Of a stretch of 64,000 nt of DNA, positions 46,274 through 55,387 are shown one piece after another (within the stretch, counting starts at the first letter, position 1; each line of letters opens with the position of its first letter). A program made the translations under genes and the position numbers. The notes beneath the pieces were generated by a model that saw only the letters and a program-made list of their open reading frames with translations, did no database searches and was not told the DNA's origin. The DNA is from an uncultured Anaeroplasmataceae bacterium. Its GTDB lineage: Bacteria; Bacillota_I; Bacilli_A; Acholeplasmatales; Anaeroplasmataceae. Location of the stretch: NCBI GenBank assembly GCA_947629825.1, contig CANRFF010000006.1, positions 62,001 to 126,000 of the forward strand. The letters run 5' to 3'.

Positions 46274-47593
46274 TTAATCCGAATTTTCCAAAATATATTG
46301 ATTCAACAACATTTCCAGTTGTTCCTGCCGACCGGATTCGTTTGTGATCTGATCGTGCTCTAATGCATACTCGCTCAATTCTTCCAAACTGATTTCTCTT
46401 TTTTCGATTTTGGCACCGATCCCCCGTTGATAAGAAGCGTACCGTTTTTCTTTGAAAGATTCGAAAACCTTATCTTCCAACAATTTGGCGGCAATCCGGA
46501 GCCCTTTCGCAAAAGTATCCATTCCCGAAATATAAGCCAAGAACAAATCTTCGTCGGTAAAACTCTGACGACGCACCTTGGCATCGAAATTCAGTCCGCC
46601 GGTTTCCAAACCACCGTTTAACAAGACTTCATACATCGCCAAAGTCGCATCGTAAATATTGGTCGGGAACTGATCGGTATCCCATCCCAACAACAAATCT
46701 CCCTGATTGGCGTCAATGGATCCCAAGCAGTGATGAACTCTTGCCATGGCCAACTCGTGTTGAAACGTATGAATCGCAAGCGTTGCATGGTTGGCTTCGA
46801 TATTCATTTTAAAGTCTTTGTCCAATCCGTAATTTTTCAAAAAGCCGATGACGGTCTGCACATCGAAATCATATTGATGTTTGGTCGGTTCTTTCGGTTT
46901 CGGTTCAATCAAAAGTTGTGCATTAAGACCGCTTTTGATGTTATAATCCCGAGCCAATTTCAAAAGAGTCGCATAGTGATCCAACTCTTTCTGCAAATCC
47001 GTATTCAATAACGTGTCGTACCCTTCTCTTCCGCCCCAGAATACATAATTTTTGCCACCCAATTTTTTCGTGGTATCCATGGCTTTTTTAATCTGGGCGG
47101 CCGCATAAGCGAACACCTCCGGATTCGGACTGGTTCCGGCTCCCGCCAAATACCTTTTATGGTTAAAACAGTTGGCCGTTCCCCAAAGACACCGGATCCC
47201 CGTTTTCTGCATTTTTTCCAACACATAATCGGAAACCTCATCCAAATAACGATTCGACTCTTCCAGCGTTCTTCCTTCCGGTGCCATATCTCTGTCATGA
47301 AAACAAAAATATTCGATTCCCAATTTTTCCATAAATTCGAATCCGGCATCCACTTTTTCATACGCTTCTTTTAAAGGATCCTCATTTTCAAACGTACGCA
47401 CCATCGTATTTTGACCGAACTGATCTTGTCCTTTGGCACAAAGAGTATGCCACCAACTCATCGCAAATTTCAGATGTTCTTTCATCGGTTTGCCTAAAAT
47501 CAACTCGTCTTTGTTGTAATACTTAAATGCCAAACTGTTTTTCGATTGCGGGCCTTCATAAAGAATCTTCCCCACTTTAAAATATTCTTTCAT
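46274..47593 (-). CDS. xylA: Xylose isomerase
   Basis: The 439-residue TIM-barrel enzyme converts D-xylose to D-xylulose. It has FCFHDRDMAPEG with catalytic His and Asp, KNYVFWGGREGYDTLLNTD, metal-binding LLIEPKPKEPTKHQYDFD and NIEANHATLAIHTFQHEL, and GSIDANQGDLLLGWDTDQFP. This is the class II type common in Bacillota and Bacteroidota. ATG 47593 lies 2 bp after the xylB stop with AAGGAGAT upstream. Confidence 0.97.
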   Translation of the reverse strand: MKEYFKVGKILYEGPQSKNSLAFKYYNKDELILGKPMKEHLKFAMSWWHTLCAKGQDQFGQNTMVRTFENEDPLKEAYEKVDAGFEFMEKLGIEYFCFHDRDMAPEGRTLEESNRYLDEVSDYVLEKMQKTGIRCLWGTANCFNHKRYLAGAGTSPNPEVFAYAAAQIKKAMDTTKKLGGKNYVFWGGREGYDTLLNTDLQKELDHYATLLKLARDYNIKSGLNAQLLIEPKPKEPTKHQYDFDVQTVIGFLKNYGLDKDFKMNIEANHATLAIHTFQHELAMARVHHCLGSIDANQGDLLLGWDTDQFPTNIYDATLAMYEVLLNGGLETGGLNFDAKVRRQSFTDEDLFLAYISGMDTFAKGLRIAAKLLEDKVFESFKEKRYASYQRGIGAKIEKREISLEELSEYALEHDQITNESGRQEQLEMLLNQYILENSD

Positions 47594-47595
47594 TT

Positions 47596-49077
47596 TTATA
47601 TCTCCTTTTCCTGACTTTCAAATATCTCCTGATACGTTTCTTTCAACTGCAAATAAATTTTTTTGTAAAAAACATAATTCTTTTGATAAACAGACACCCA
47701 ATTTTCATCGGGAAGCACGACATCTTTGGTAACGATGATCTGCTTGCAAGCTTCTTCAACAGAGGCATACTGCCCGTCTGCCACCATGGCCAAAATCGCC
47801 ACTCCCAAAGCCCCGCCTTCTTCTTGAACGATTCGCTCAACGGGAACATTCAGTACACTGGCAATAATTTTTCTCCATAAAGTTCCCTTAGCTCCGCCAC
47901 CGCCGATACGAATGGTTTTTTTGGAAGACGGCAACAAGGAAAAACAATCTTTGAGACTGTATGCCACTCCTTCGAGTACTGATCGAATCACATCTTTGCG
48001 TTCGGTACTTTGGCGGATTCCGACGAAAGTTCCCGTACAATAAGGATCCAGATGCGGAGTTCGTTCTCCGTTCAGATACGGCAGATAAAACACTCCGTGA
48101 GATCCTGCCGAAGAAGTTTCGGCTTCTTCATTCAGTTGATCGTAGGAAGCGTCGAAAACATTTTCTTTCAACCATTTATAAGAAAGACCGCACCCATTGG
48201 TTACTCCCATCATATGATATCGGTTTGGAACCGCATGCATAAATACCTGAACTTTAGTATCTTGCAAATCTTTTTCTTCCACCGGCGTAAATACCACTCC
48301 CGATGATCCCAACACAATGCTGGCATCCTGAGGAGAAACAATTCCCGCACCGATGGCCGCAGCGGCTTGGTCTCCGGCACCACCGACCACGAAACAGGTT
48401 TCTTTCAAACCGGTAATTTTGGCGATTTCCGGACAAATCAACCCGCTTTTTTCCTGCGATTCAATCAGTTCCGGCAACCACCGGATCGGAATTTGGAAAG
48501 CGTTCAGAATTTCTTGGGAAAATTCTTTTCGACGAAGATCCAACAGTTGCATTCCGGAAGCATCGGAATATTCCGTTTGAAAGACTTTCGTCAAGCGATA
48601 GCGAATATAATCTTTCGGCAAACATACTTTCGCAATTTGTTTGTAAATCTCTTCTTCATGATGTTTTACCCACAATAATTTACACAAAGTAAACGCCGCC
48701 ACCGGTTCATTTCCCGTGATTTCTTTCATTTTCTGTTTTCCGAAAACCCGTTCGACTTCCCGTTGTTCAAAAATACTGCGATTGTCACACCAGATAATAC
48801 TGTTTCGCAAAACCCGATCGTTTTGATCCAACAAAACCAATCCATGCATTTGACCGGATAAACCGATACCGGAAATATCAAATCCCTGGGAAGTGATTTC
48901 ACGGATGACGCTGATGACTGCCGAAAACCAATCTTCCGGATTTTGTTCGGCATATCCCGGATGAGGATGATACAGCGGATAATCGGCCGAAGCTTCCCCA
49001 ACGGCTTGTCCGTCCCGATTGAAACAAATCGCTTTGGTGGAACTGGTTCCGATGTCAATACCAAGATAATATTTCAT
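47596..49077 (-). CDS. xylB: Xylulokinase
   Basis: The 493-residue FGGY-family kinase phosphorylates D-xylulose. MKYYLGIDIGTSSTKAICF is the N-terminal phosphate-binding loop, GLSGQMHGLVLLD the sugar-binding motif of XylB, SDASGMQLLDL the catalytic Asp region, and IRIGGGGAKGTLWRKIIA plus QEEGGALGVAILA the C-terminal ATPase motifs. It starts the xylB-xylA-esterase operon; an extended -10 (TGG-TATAAT) lies in the 35-bp gap after cysE. No XylR or transporter gene is nearby. Confidence 0.96.
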   Translation of the reverse strand: MKYYLGIDIGTSSTKAICFNRDGQAVGEASADYPLYHPHPGYAEQNPEDWFSAVISVIREITSQGFDISGIGLSGQMHGLVLLDQNDRVLRNSIIWCDNRSIFEQREVERVFGKQKMKEITGNEPVAAFTLCKLLWVKHHEEEIYKQIAKVCLPKDYIRYRLTKVFQTEYSDASGMQLLDLRRKEFSQEILNAFQIPIRWLPELIESQEKSGLICPEIAKITGLKETCFVVGGAGDQAAAAIGAGIVSPQDASIVLGSSGVVFTPVEEKDLQDTKVQVFMHAVPNRYHMMGVTNGCGLSYKWLKENVFDASYDQLNEEAETSSAGSHGVFYLPYLNGERTPHLDPYCTGTFVGIRQSTERKDVIRSVLEGVAYSLKDCFSLLPSSKKTIRIGGGGAKGTLWRKIIASVLNVPVERIVQEEGGALGVAILAMVADGQYASVEEACKQIIVTKDVVLPDENWVSVYQKNYVFYKKIYLQLKETYQEIFESQEKEI

Positions 49078-49112
49078 TGCCTTTACTCCTTTTTATTATT
49101 ATACCAAATTTA

Positions 49113-49829
49113 TCAAAGAAGGTCTAGATTCTTTTGTCCGTGATAAAGCGTAATCTTCTGATTCGGCGCTACGCTTTTCGTCAAAACCAAATGGCACCCC
49201 AATACCGCATTTTTTCCGATGACCGTATCTCCGCCCAAAACCATCGTCTGTGCATAAATCGTTACCCCGTCTTCAATCGTCGGATGTCTTTTGCAGCCTT
49301 GAAGTTTTTTGGAAATATTCATCGAGGCACTGCCCAATATGACTCCCTGATAAATTTTAACATAATTGCCGATTTCACTGGTTTCGCCGATCACCACACC
49401 GTTTCCATGATCAATCATAAAAGGAACGCCGATTTCGGCATGCGGATGAATTTCGATTCCGGTCTTCCGATAGGCACTTTCACTTAAAATCCGGGCAAAA
49501 AGATCCCAATGGGACTGGGAGAAAAAATGAGCGACCCGATAGACGAAAACCGCATAAAATCCGGGATAACAATGAATGATTTCCTCCCTTTGAAAACAAG
49601 CGGGATCCGAAGAATATATAAAATCGATGTCTTCTTTCAAACAAAAACGCAGATCGGATAACGAAAAAAGCGAAACATTTGGTTTCAAGCGTAATCGTTT
49701 GAAAAATTTACGGCATTTTTTTTGAAGAGACTTCCATTTTCTTTTGGAAAAGCACTCTGTCAATAAAAGTTCTAACAAACACTGTAACCACCGATCGATT
49801 TTCCGATCATCCAACAAGACTTTTTTCAA
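49113..49829 (-). CDS. cysE: Serine O-acetyltransferase
   Basis: The 238-residue enzyme makes O-acetylserine, the cysteine precursor. The N-terminal helical domain ends at YRVAHFFSQ, and the left-handed beta-helix carries GIEIHPHAEIGVPFMIDHGNG (partly shown: IDHGNGVVIGET with catalytic His), IYQGVILGS, and KRHPTIEDGVTIYAQTMVLGGDTVIG. TTG 49829 is the likely start since GAGGTG lies ~7 bases upstream; an upstream longer frame lacks a ribosome site. CysK is not nearby. Confidence 0.93.
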   Translation of the reverse strand: MKKVLLDDRKIDRWLQCLLELLLTECFSKRKWKSLQKKCRKFFKRLRLKPNVSLFSLSDLRFCLKEDIDFIYSSDPACFQREEIIHCYPGFYAVFVYRVAHFFSQSHWDLFARILSESAYRKTGIEIHPHAEIGVPFMIDHGNGVVIGETSEIGNYVKIYQGVILGSASMNISKKLQGCKRHPTIEDGVTIYAQTMVLGGDTVIGKNAVLGCHLVLTKSVAPNQKITLYHGQKNLDLL

Positions 49830-49875
49830 AGTCAACACCTCAATGCATTTTATTCTTTTTTTCGACTTTTTAGAA

Positions 49876-49908
49876 TAAAAAATCCAAAGACTTTTCATCT
49901 TTGGACTT
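49876..49908 (-). terminator. Terminator of the uL15-like fusion gene
   Basis: AGTCCAAAGA and TCTTTGGATT pair around GAAAAG on the minus strand, followed by TTTTTATTC. It sits a few bases after the stop at 49914. Confidence 0.82.
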
Positions 49909-49913
49909 TTCTT

Positions 49914-52319
49914 TTATTCATGACGAATCCGAACGGCAGCACCATTTGTCAAATAAATCATCTGAACGGCTTCTCTGTCAAATTCTTCGGCGTAAATAAT
50001 CAGTTGCTTATCCATCGTTCCCCGAGCTTTTACCGTCAAGGCATTTCCCTGACGAAGAATTCCTTTTTCGTGAAGACGATCCAAAGTAACCACGTCGTTC
50101 GAATTGAAATAACTGCACAACGTATCCAAATATACCGAACACATCGACGTATCCTCTTTCCGAGGACCGACATTTTGTACCGGAACATAATTTTCCAAAT
50201 TTTTCGGTAAATCATTCGGAATCATTTTCAAATGAATCGAAGGAACCAAAACATCGGAAGGAACGCCCAAAGCATTGAGAATCGCCTCGCCGTTCGGAAC
50301 CAAACCAACCGTAAAATCGACCTCTTCGTATCTCTTCTTCGGTTTGATTTCTTTATCCACCATCAAAATATCGAAAATTTCTTTAAACAATTTGACGGAA
50401 CGCCGAGAAGTCAGTTTGATCAACGTCGGAGTCTCCTCATATTGTTTTTTGGAAGAAACATCTTTGATTTGATGATATCCCGCATCGATGAGCGGTTCCG
50501 GACGAATGGCCAAATACACTTTTACGCTCTTTCCGGCAATTTTCACTACAGATACCAATCCTTTTTTCCTGAATGTTTCTTTCGTGGAAGTGATTCTGGA
50601 TTTCAATCCGTAGGAAAGCATATAATTCTTGACTTCGGAATAAAGTTTTTTACTCTTATCTGACGTAAACATCAGTTTGGATAAATATTTCATCCGTACT
50701 TTCAGCGGATTTTCCGGATTTTCCTGAGGTACGACAATCGAAAGCTCCGAAGCCTTTGGCTCTGACGGAAGAACTTCTTCTTCAATCTCCGTTGAAACTT
50801 CGTCTTCATCATCCTCTTCCGACTCTTCTTCGGACAATTCTTCGTCTGCCTCTTCCACAGGTGTCTCTTGCGCCGGTGTGATATTTTCGCTTTCCGATTC
50901 TTCGACCGATGCTTCCACAGGTGTCTCTTCTTCCGGCTCCTCGGCTACGTCTGCCACAGGAGTTTCTTCAGCGGAAGAGGTTTCCGTACTTACCGATTCT
51001 TCGGTCGGTGTTTCTTCTGTTTCTTCCACCGAAGCATTTTCTTGCGGTTCTTCCGAAACAGACTCTTTGGTTGGTTCTTCCGAAAAAACAACTTTATGAA
51101 CCAATTCCGGACGGCAATAGTGAGTCAATCTTAAAATCATTACGAAGATATTCGTTATCAAATAAACGGCTACCACACCCAAGAACACATATCCCAATAC
51201 CGAATTTTCAAAAACGTCCTGAACCGGTTTAAAATGGTTCAAATGAAGCATTACCATACATAAAAGCGCAAGCCAAAATAGTGTAATCGGAGTCATCCAC
51301 ATTAAAATCGCATCGGCCCAAACGATCTTTTCGGATTTGAAATGATGAAAAGCAAACAATAAAATCAACAAAACCACCAAAATCCCACAAACGATAATCA
51401 CATCCACCGTTTCCGAAAAGGAAAAGACAGCCCCTGCCCGATATAAAAGTTCCGAAGCGGTATATCCTGCAAATAACAGCGCAATAACCAGTGCGGGTAT
51501 GACGGAAAAATGATGAAATACCGCCTGAAAATAACTTTCCGAAGAAGCACTACCGGCAAACGTCAGCGATCGGATCGTCAAACAAGCAAATGTCAAGCCC
51601 AATCCCAATAAGTAGGGTTCAAAAACGACGGAATCGGAACCCCGTAATCCGTAAACCATCAACGTATAGGTTGTAAACAGGAAAAATCCGGTCAAAAAAA
51701 TCTCATCCAAAATCGAAATTTCGGAATTTTTCGTGATTAAAAAAGACAAAAGATAGACCCCGCTTAAAAAAACCGCTCCCATCCAAAAATACCGATTGAG
51801 CCAAGCGACATCTTCCGCTTTCCACTGTTGAATACCGACATTCAACAAAAAGGCCAGCACAATTCCCAAAACAAAACAGATCGGAACCGAAATGCCCGCT
51901 TTGGAAAGGAATCCTCTTCCCAAAGAAACCGGCTCTTGTTCTTCTTTCGGATAAAAAAAGATCCGAAGCCCGTAAAACAGCAATAAAAGTCCCGCCAAGA
52001 CGAAATAAACCAATCCTTCTTTCGATGACAGTTCCTGAATTCTTTGAATTCCGAAATAAAGCAACGAACAAAATAAAGGAATTGCGAAAAAATCCATAAA
52101 ATTCAATGATTTTTTCCAATTGGTCATAAAAAACAGCACAAGTCCCGCCGTCATCGTAACCAGCGCCATAAATATTCCACTGGAAGAAACCGTAATTTCC
52201 GAAATCAGCGCCCGATCAATCAGATAAGAAAAAGCCGCTGATAAAACAATCGTCAATATTAAAAACCAAATATCGTATTTTCGAAAAAACTCCTCAAAAA
52301 AATGAGTGATTTTTTTCAT
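49914..52319 (-). CDS. Polytopic membrane protein with acidic linker and uL15-like C-terminal domain
   Basis: The 801-residue protein has three parts. Residues ~15-398 hold about 12 hydrophobic helices in paired arrangement. Residues ~411-540 are an extremely acidic Glu/Ser/Thr/Pro linker with imperfect EETPVEExV repeats. Residues ~541-801 are a soluble domain: a basic alpha/beta segment (MKYLSKLMFTSDKSKKLYSE, KSVKVYLAIRPEPLIDAGYHQ, VSSKKQYEETPTLIKLTS), then a tail NDVVTLDRLHEKGILRQGNALTVKARG like the C-terminal part of ribosomal protein uL15. The function is unknown; the tail could bind RNA, ribosomes or protein partners at the membrane. It is a single-gene unit. Confidence 0.85.
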   Translation of the reverse strand: MKKITHFFEEFFRKYDIWFLILTIVLSAAFSYLIDRALISEITVSSSGIFMALVTMTAGLVLFFMTNWKKSLNFMDFFAIPLFCSLLYFGIQRIQELSSKEGLVYFVLAGLLLLFYGLRIFFYPKEEQEPVSLGRGFLSKAGISVPICFVLGIVLAFLLNVGIQQWKAEDVAWLNRYFWMGAVFLSGVYLLSFLITKNSEISILDEIFLTGFFLFTTYTLMVYGLRGSDSVVFEPYLLGLGLTFACLTIRSLTFAGSASSESYFQAVFHHFSVIPALVIALLFAGYTASELLYRAGAVFSFSETVDVIIVCGILVVLLILLFAFHHFKSEKIVWADAILMWMTPITLFWLALLCMVMLHLNHFKPVQDVFENSVLGYVFLGVVAVYLITNIFVMILRLTHYCRPELVHKVVFSEEPTKESVSEEPQENASVEETEETPTEESVSTETSSAEETPVADVAEEPEEETPVEASVEESESENITPAQETPVEEADEELSEEESEEDDEDEVSTEIEEEVLPSEPKASELSIVVPQENPENPLKVRMKYLSKLMFTSDKSKKLYSEVKNYMLSYGLKSRITSTKETFRKKGLVSVVKIAGKSVKVYLAIRPEPLIDAGYHQIKDVSSKKQYEETPTLIKLTSRRSVKLFKEIFDILMVDKEIKPKKRYEEVDFTVGLVPNGEAILNALGVPSDVLVPSIHLKMIPNDLPKNLENYVPVQNVGPRKEDTSMCSVYLDTLCSYFNSNDVVTLDRLHEKGILRQGNALTVKARGTMDKQLIIYAEEFDREAVQMIYLTNGAAVRIRHE

Positions 52320-52399
52320 AAAATCCCCTCCTATTCCATCAACTTTTGTATCTTTATTTTATTCTTTTTTTCGGGTTTTGTAAAGGAGAAAGGCAAAGA

Positions 52400-52429
52400 A
52401 AAAAAGATGTTCTTTCCAACATCTTTTCA
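52400..52429 (-). terminator. Terminator of the 106-aa membrane protein gene
   Basis: AAAAGATGTT and AACATCTTTT pair around CTTTCC; a T-rich tract follows on the minus strand. Confidence 0.83.
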
Positions 52430-52747
52430 TTCGTAAAAATAAAAGAAGATCAAAGACAATAAAACATTCACCAATCCCGAAATAAAAAGAAACCATTGCC
52501 AATAAATAAACGAACGATAATCTTTACTCAACTTGAATTGCGTTTTGGTCATTCCTTTTTTCCAAAGTCTTCGGTTGTTGGCGGAGATTCGCAAATTGAC
52601 GACCAGCCATTCCAACAATCCCATAACGACCAACGAAACTTCAATTACCACTTTATTATCGTAAATATAGACAAACGGCAACCCGAGTAAAATCGGAAAC
52701 GCCGCTAACCCTATAAAAATAAGGGTATGGATAATTTTTCTTTTCAT
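52427..52747 (-). CDS. Small membrane protein (106 aa)
   Basis: The protein has three hydrophobic helices: ~7-28 (HTLIFIGLAAFPILLGLPFV), ~33-52 (VIEVSLVVMGLLEWLVV) and ~80-104 (FIYWQWFLFISGLVNVLLSLIF). A basic loop (RISANNRRLWKKGMTKTQFK) connects helices 2 and 3. No family recognised. ATG 52747 follows GAGGTG. It lies between oppF and the uL15-like fusion gene with terminators on both sides, so it may be an independent unit or a read-through tail of opp. Confidence 0.78.
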   Translation of the reverse strand: MKRKIIHTLIFIGLAAFPILLGLPFVYIYDNKVVIEVSLVVMGLLEWLVVNLRISANNRRLWKKGMTKTQFKLSKDYRSFIYWQWFLFISGLVNVLLSLIFFYFYE

Positions 52748-52779
52748 TTTTTCACCTCGATTGTCTTTGAAAAGGTTGA

Positions 52780-52795
52780 CCGAGCAAACGCTCGG
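52780..52795 (-). terminator. Hairpin after the opp operon, possible weak terminator
   Basis: CCGAGC and GCTCGG form a 6-bp GC-rich stem with a 4-base loop 13 bp after the oppF stop. The T tract (CAACCTTTTC) is weak. Confidence 0.4.
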
Positions 52796-52807
52796 CCCAC
52801 CTCTTGA

Positions 52808-55387
52808 TTATTTCAACCATTCTTTTACTTTTTCATCGGTTCCCAGAATATAATGTTCCGGTTGAACTTCGATCCAACGACATTTACTGTAGTCCATATC
52901 GTTGACATATACCAATTTCTTTCTGTCGTTCTTTGTTTTCGGATCCGGTTGCGGAATCGCCGTCAACAAAGACTTCGTATAAGGATGAATCGGATGTGAA
53001 TAAATTTCATCTGCCGGTCCCAATTCCACGATATATCCCTGATGCATTACCGCAATCCGATCGGAAATATAACGGATAATCGATAGGTCATGCGCAATGA
53101 AAATATACGTCAGATCCTCTTCTTTCTGCAATTTTTTCAACAAGTTCAACACCTGAGCACGAATGGAAACATCCAGTGCCGAAATCGGCTCATCGGCCAA
53201 AACCAGTTGCGGTTCGATGACAAGCGCCCGAGCAATACCGATTCTTTGTCGCTGTCCACCGGAAAATTCGTGCGGATAACGTGATAAATGTTCCGGAAGT
53301 AAGCCGACGCTGTTCATCATTTTGCTGACCTTCGCCAAGCGTTCTTCTTTGGTTTTGAACAAATGGAAATTATACAATCCTTCGGAAACAATATAATCGA
53401 TATTGGCACGTTCATTCAAAGACGCCGCAGGGTCTTGGAAAATCATCTGAATGTTTTTCTTGGTCGACTTGATTTCGTTTTTCGTCTGTTCGCCGGAAAT
53501 CAGTCTTCCTTTAAAGTAAATACCGCCTTTGGTCAGTTTATTGATTCCCAAAATCGCTCTACTGATCGTCGTTTTTCCACTTCCGGATTCTCCTACCAAC
53601 CCAAACGTTTCTCCGACATAGACATTGAAGTTCATATTATTACATGCTTTGATGATCGTTCGGCCGATTTTGAAATGAACATCGGAATCGATGACCGAAA
53701 GTAAAACTTCTCTTCCTGATTTGTCTTTTGTCGTCCAATACTTCGGCATTTTTGTCTTTTTATCCAATTCGAAACGATAAAATTCTTCCGATGCGGACGC
53801 TTTCAATTCATCATATTTTTCCGGACCCAAAAAGGCAGGTAAAAACTTGGAAGTAAATTCTTGTAGCGATAAACTTCTCTTGGCTTGGGCAATATTGACA
53901 CCCTTATAATAAATCGCTCCCCGAATCTTTTTATGAGGATGAACCAACGCTTTCAAAACCGTCCATAAAGATTCGTCGTTATCAAAATGAGCGTCCGCCG
54001 TCAAAGAAGCGGAATAATCTTCTTTCAAAAGATAATCGCCATACTCTCCGACAACATTCGTCCGATCGAATTTCACAACGACCGGATCTTCTTTATGATA
54101 AGTTTCGTCTTTTTTCTTCACTTTGGTCATATCATCGGTGTAATAATGGTCGTAAATAGCGCTGATCCGAAGGAAACGAACCCGATCTTCCACGGAAAAA
54201 TGAGTCGTGATCTTGAGAAATTCTTCGTTGTTGGCAATATAAATTTTCAAGGCTTTTTCCACTTTTTCTTTTCTTCGCAAAATTTCGGATGTGCTGTTGT
54301 TTCCCGGAATCAATACTCCGTCGAAATACAAACCGCCGCTGACCAGAGATTTTCCACTCAATAACTGTTGGATAATCTGCAGTTTAATTTGAAATTCTTC
54401 CTGATTCAAATCGAAAAATTCATCCGTATAAACATCAAAATTCGAATATTTTTCTTTGCCGATCCAATTGGCTGTCGCATTGACCACGGAAATGACGATT
54501 TCTCTTCCGGAATCATCTCTCATCGGCCAAAACAAAGGGAAATTGCTTTTGGAATCTTTGGTTACATACGTAAACAGATAATCCCGTTGATTGACAGTGA
54601 AATTCTTCTTGATAAACGTCTTTTCCAAATACAATTTGAATTCCCGACTTAATTTCTTCGGCAACAGTTTTCCTTTGTAATAAAATCCTCTGACAATCCG
54701 ATGAGAATCCAACAGGGAACGAATCGTTTCCGCTTTGTTCAAATCTTCTTCTTTGGTCAGATCGAACGTATCTCCCCAACGAATATCGAAATTCAAAACA
54801 GTATCCGGTTTCGTAGATACTTCGTCATCGGACGTGGAAACATACGCATTGACCGCTGAGAAAATCACGGGAGTCGAGTGGTCGTAAAATTTCGTCGGCC
54901 AATAAAGAGGAAATTCTTTCATTTCCATCTTGTCGAAATATTCCAACAATAATTCTTTATCTTCGATATGGAAATAAGAATTCATCACATTTTTCGTCAG
55001 ACGATAGACATCGTTTTTCGTCAATTTGCTGGTATAATATTCGCCTTTGAAATAGACTCCGCCTTTGACATAACGACTGGTAGACAACAACGCACTTAAA
55101 AATTTGATTTTGGTTTTGGCGTCTTTTTTGTTCTTGTTGAACTCTTCTTCATCGAGAACATCGAAGTTTGCCACTTCCTCATCCAACAAGTTTCCTTTGG
55201 CATCGTAAATCTGAGCATCGACAAACGAAAAGACCACGGTTTGACTTCTTTTGTTTTTGGTCGGCCAAACCACAGGGAATCCTTCTTTGTTTTTCTTTCC
55301 GTACGTCAAAAGCGTTTCCCGATCTTCGACAATATAATTTTGAATATTTGTTTCATCAATTACCAATATTTTTTCTTGCTCACTCAT
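52808..55387 (-). CDS. oppF: Oligopeptide ABC ATPase OppF with repeated degenerate NBD modules
   Basis: This 859-residue protein is over twice the usual OppF length (~310-330). The functional NBD occupies ~565-859: Walker [13 protein letters not shown] (596-607), Q-loop MIFQDPAASLN, signature FSGGQRQRIGIARAL, Walker B VLADEPISALDVS, H-loop IAHDLS, and the C-terminal HPIHPYTKSLLTAIP of peptide importers. Residues ~21-547 contain tandem degenerate copies of the first part of the same NBD, each with a [F/M]P-x-[Y/F]W-[P/T] strand, a NFDxxxxxxF strand and a GG-x-Y[Y/F][K/D]G end, but with Walker A destroyed. YF/YYKG recurs near 112, 236, 354, 493 and 624. ATG 55387 overlaps oppD by 4 bp. Confidence 0.93.
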   Translation of the reverse strand: MSEQEKILVIDETNIQNYIVEDRETLLTYGKKNKEGFPVVWPTKNKRSQTVVFSFVDAQIYDAKGNLLDEEVANFDVLDEEEFNKNKKDAKTKIKFLSALLSTSRYVKGGVYFKGEYYTSKLTKNDVYRLTKNVMNSYFHIEDKELLLEYFDKMEMKEFPLYWPTKFYDHSTPVIFSAVNAYVSTSDDEVSTKPDTVLNFDIRWGDTFDLTKEEDLNKAETIRSLLDSHRIVRGFYYKGKLLPKKLSREFKLYLEKTFIKKNFTVNQRDYLFTYVTKDSKSNFPLFWPMRDDSGREIVISVVNATANWIGKEKYSNFDVYTDEFFDLNQEEFQIKLQIIQQLLSGKSLVSGGLYFDGVLIPGNNSTSEILRRKEKVEKALKIYIANNEEFLKITTHFSVEDRVRFLRISAIYDHYYTDDMTKVKKKDETYHKEDPVVVKFDRTNVVGEYGDYLLKEDYSASLTADAHFDNDESLWTVLKALVHPHKKIRGAIYYKGVNIAQAKRSLSLQEFTSKFLPAFLGPEKYDELKASASEEFYRFELDKKTKMPKYWTTKDKSGREVLLSVIDSDVHFKIGRTIIKACNNMNFNVYVGETFGLVGESGSGKTTISRAILGINKLTKGGIYFKGRLISGEQTKNEIKSTKKNIQMIFQDPAASLNERANIDYIVSEGLYNFHLFKTKEERLAKVSKMMNSVGLLPEHLSRYPHEFSGGQRQRIGIARALVIEPQLVLADEPISALDVSIRAQVLNLLKKLQKEEDLTYIFIAHDLSIIRYISDRIAVMHQGYIVELGPADEIYSHPIHPYTKSLLTAIPQPDPKTKNDRKKLVYVNDMDYSKCRWIEVQPEHYILGTDEKVKEWLK
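53747..55327 (-). repeat. Tandem degenerate NBD repeats inside oppF
   Basis: The region encodes residues ~21-547 of OppF. Four modules of ~118-138 residues recur: FPVVWPTKNKRSQTVVFS / FPLYWPTKFYDHSTPVIFS / FPLFWPMRDDSGREIVIS, with a fifth, intact version MPKYWTTKDKSGREVLLS leading into the real Walker A. Each is followed by NFD[V/I], an acidic stretch replacing the P-loop, LL near its end, then GG[V/F/L]Y[F/Y][K/D]G. The fourth module (~400-500) lacks the WP motif but keeps RGAIYYKG. The similarity is at protein level; DNA identity seems low. Confidence 0.8.

Noticed and set aside
50868-51232. Plus-strand ORFs opposite the uL15-fusion linker
   Set aside because: They are Ser/Phe- or Arg-rich shadows of the repetitive acidic linker codons.
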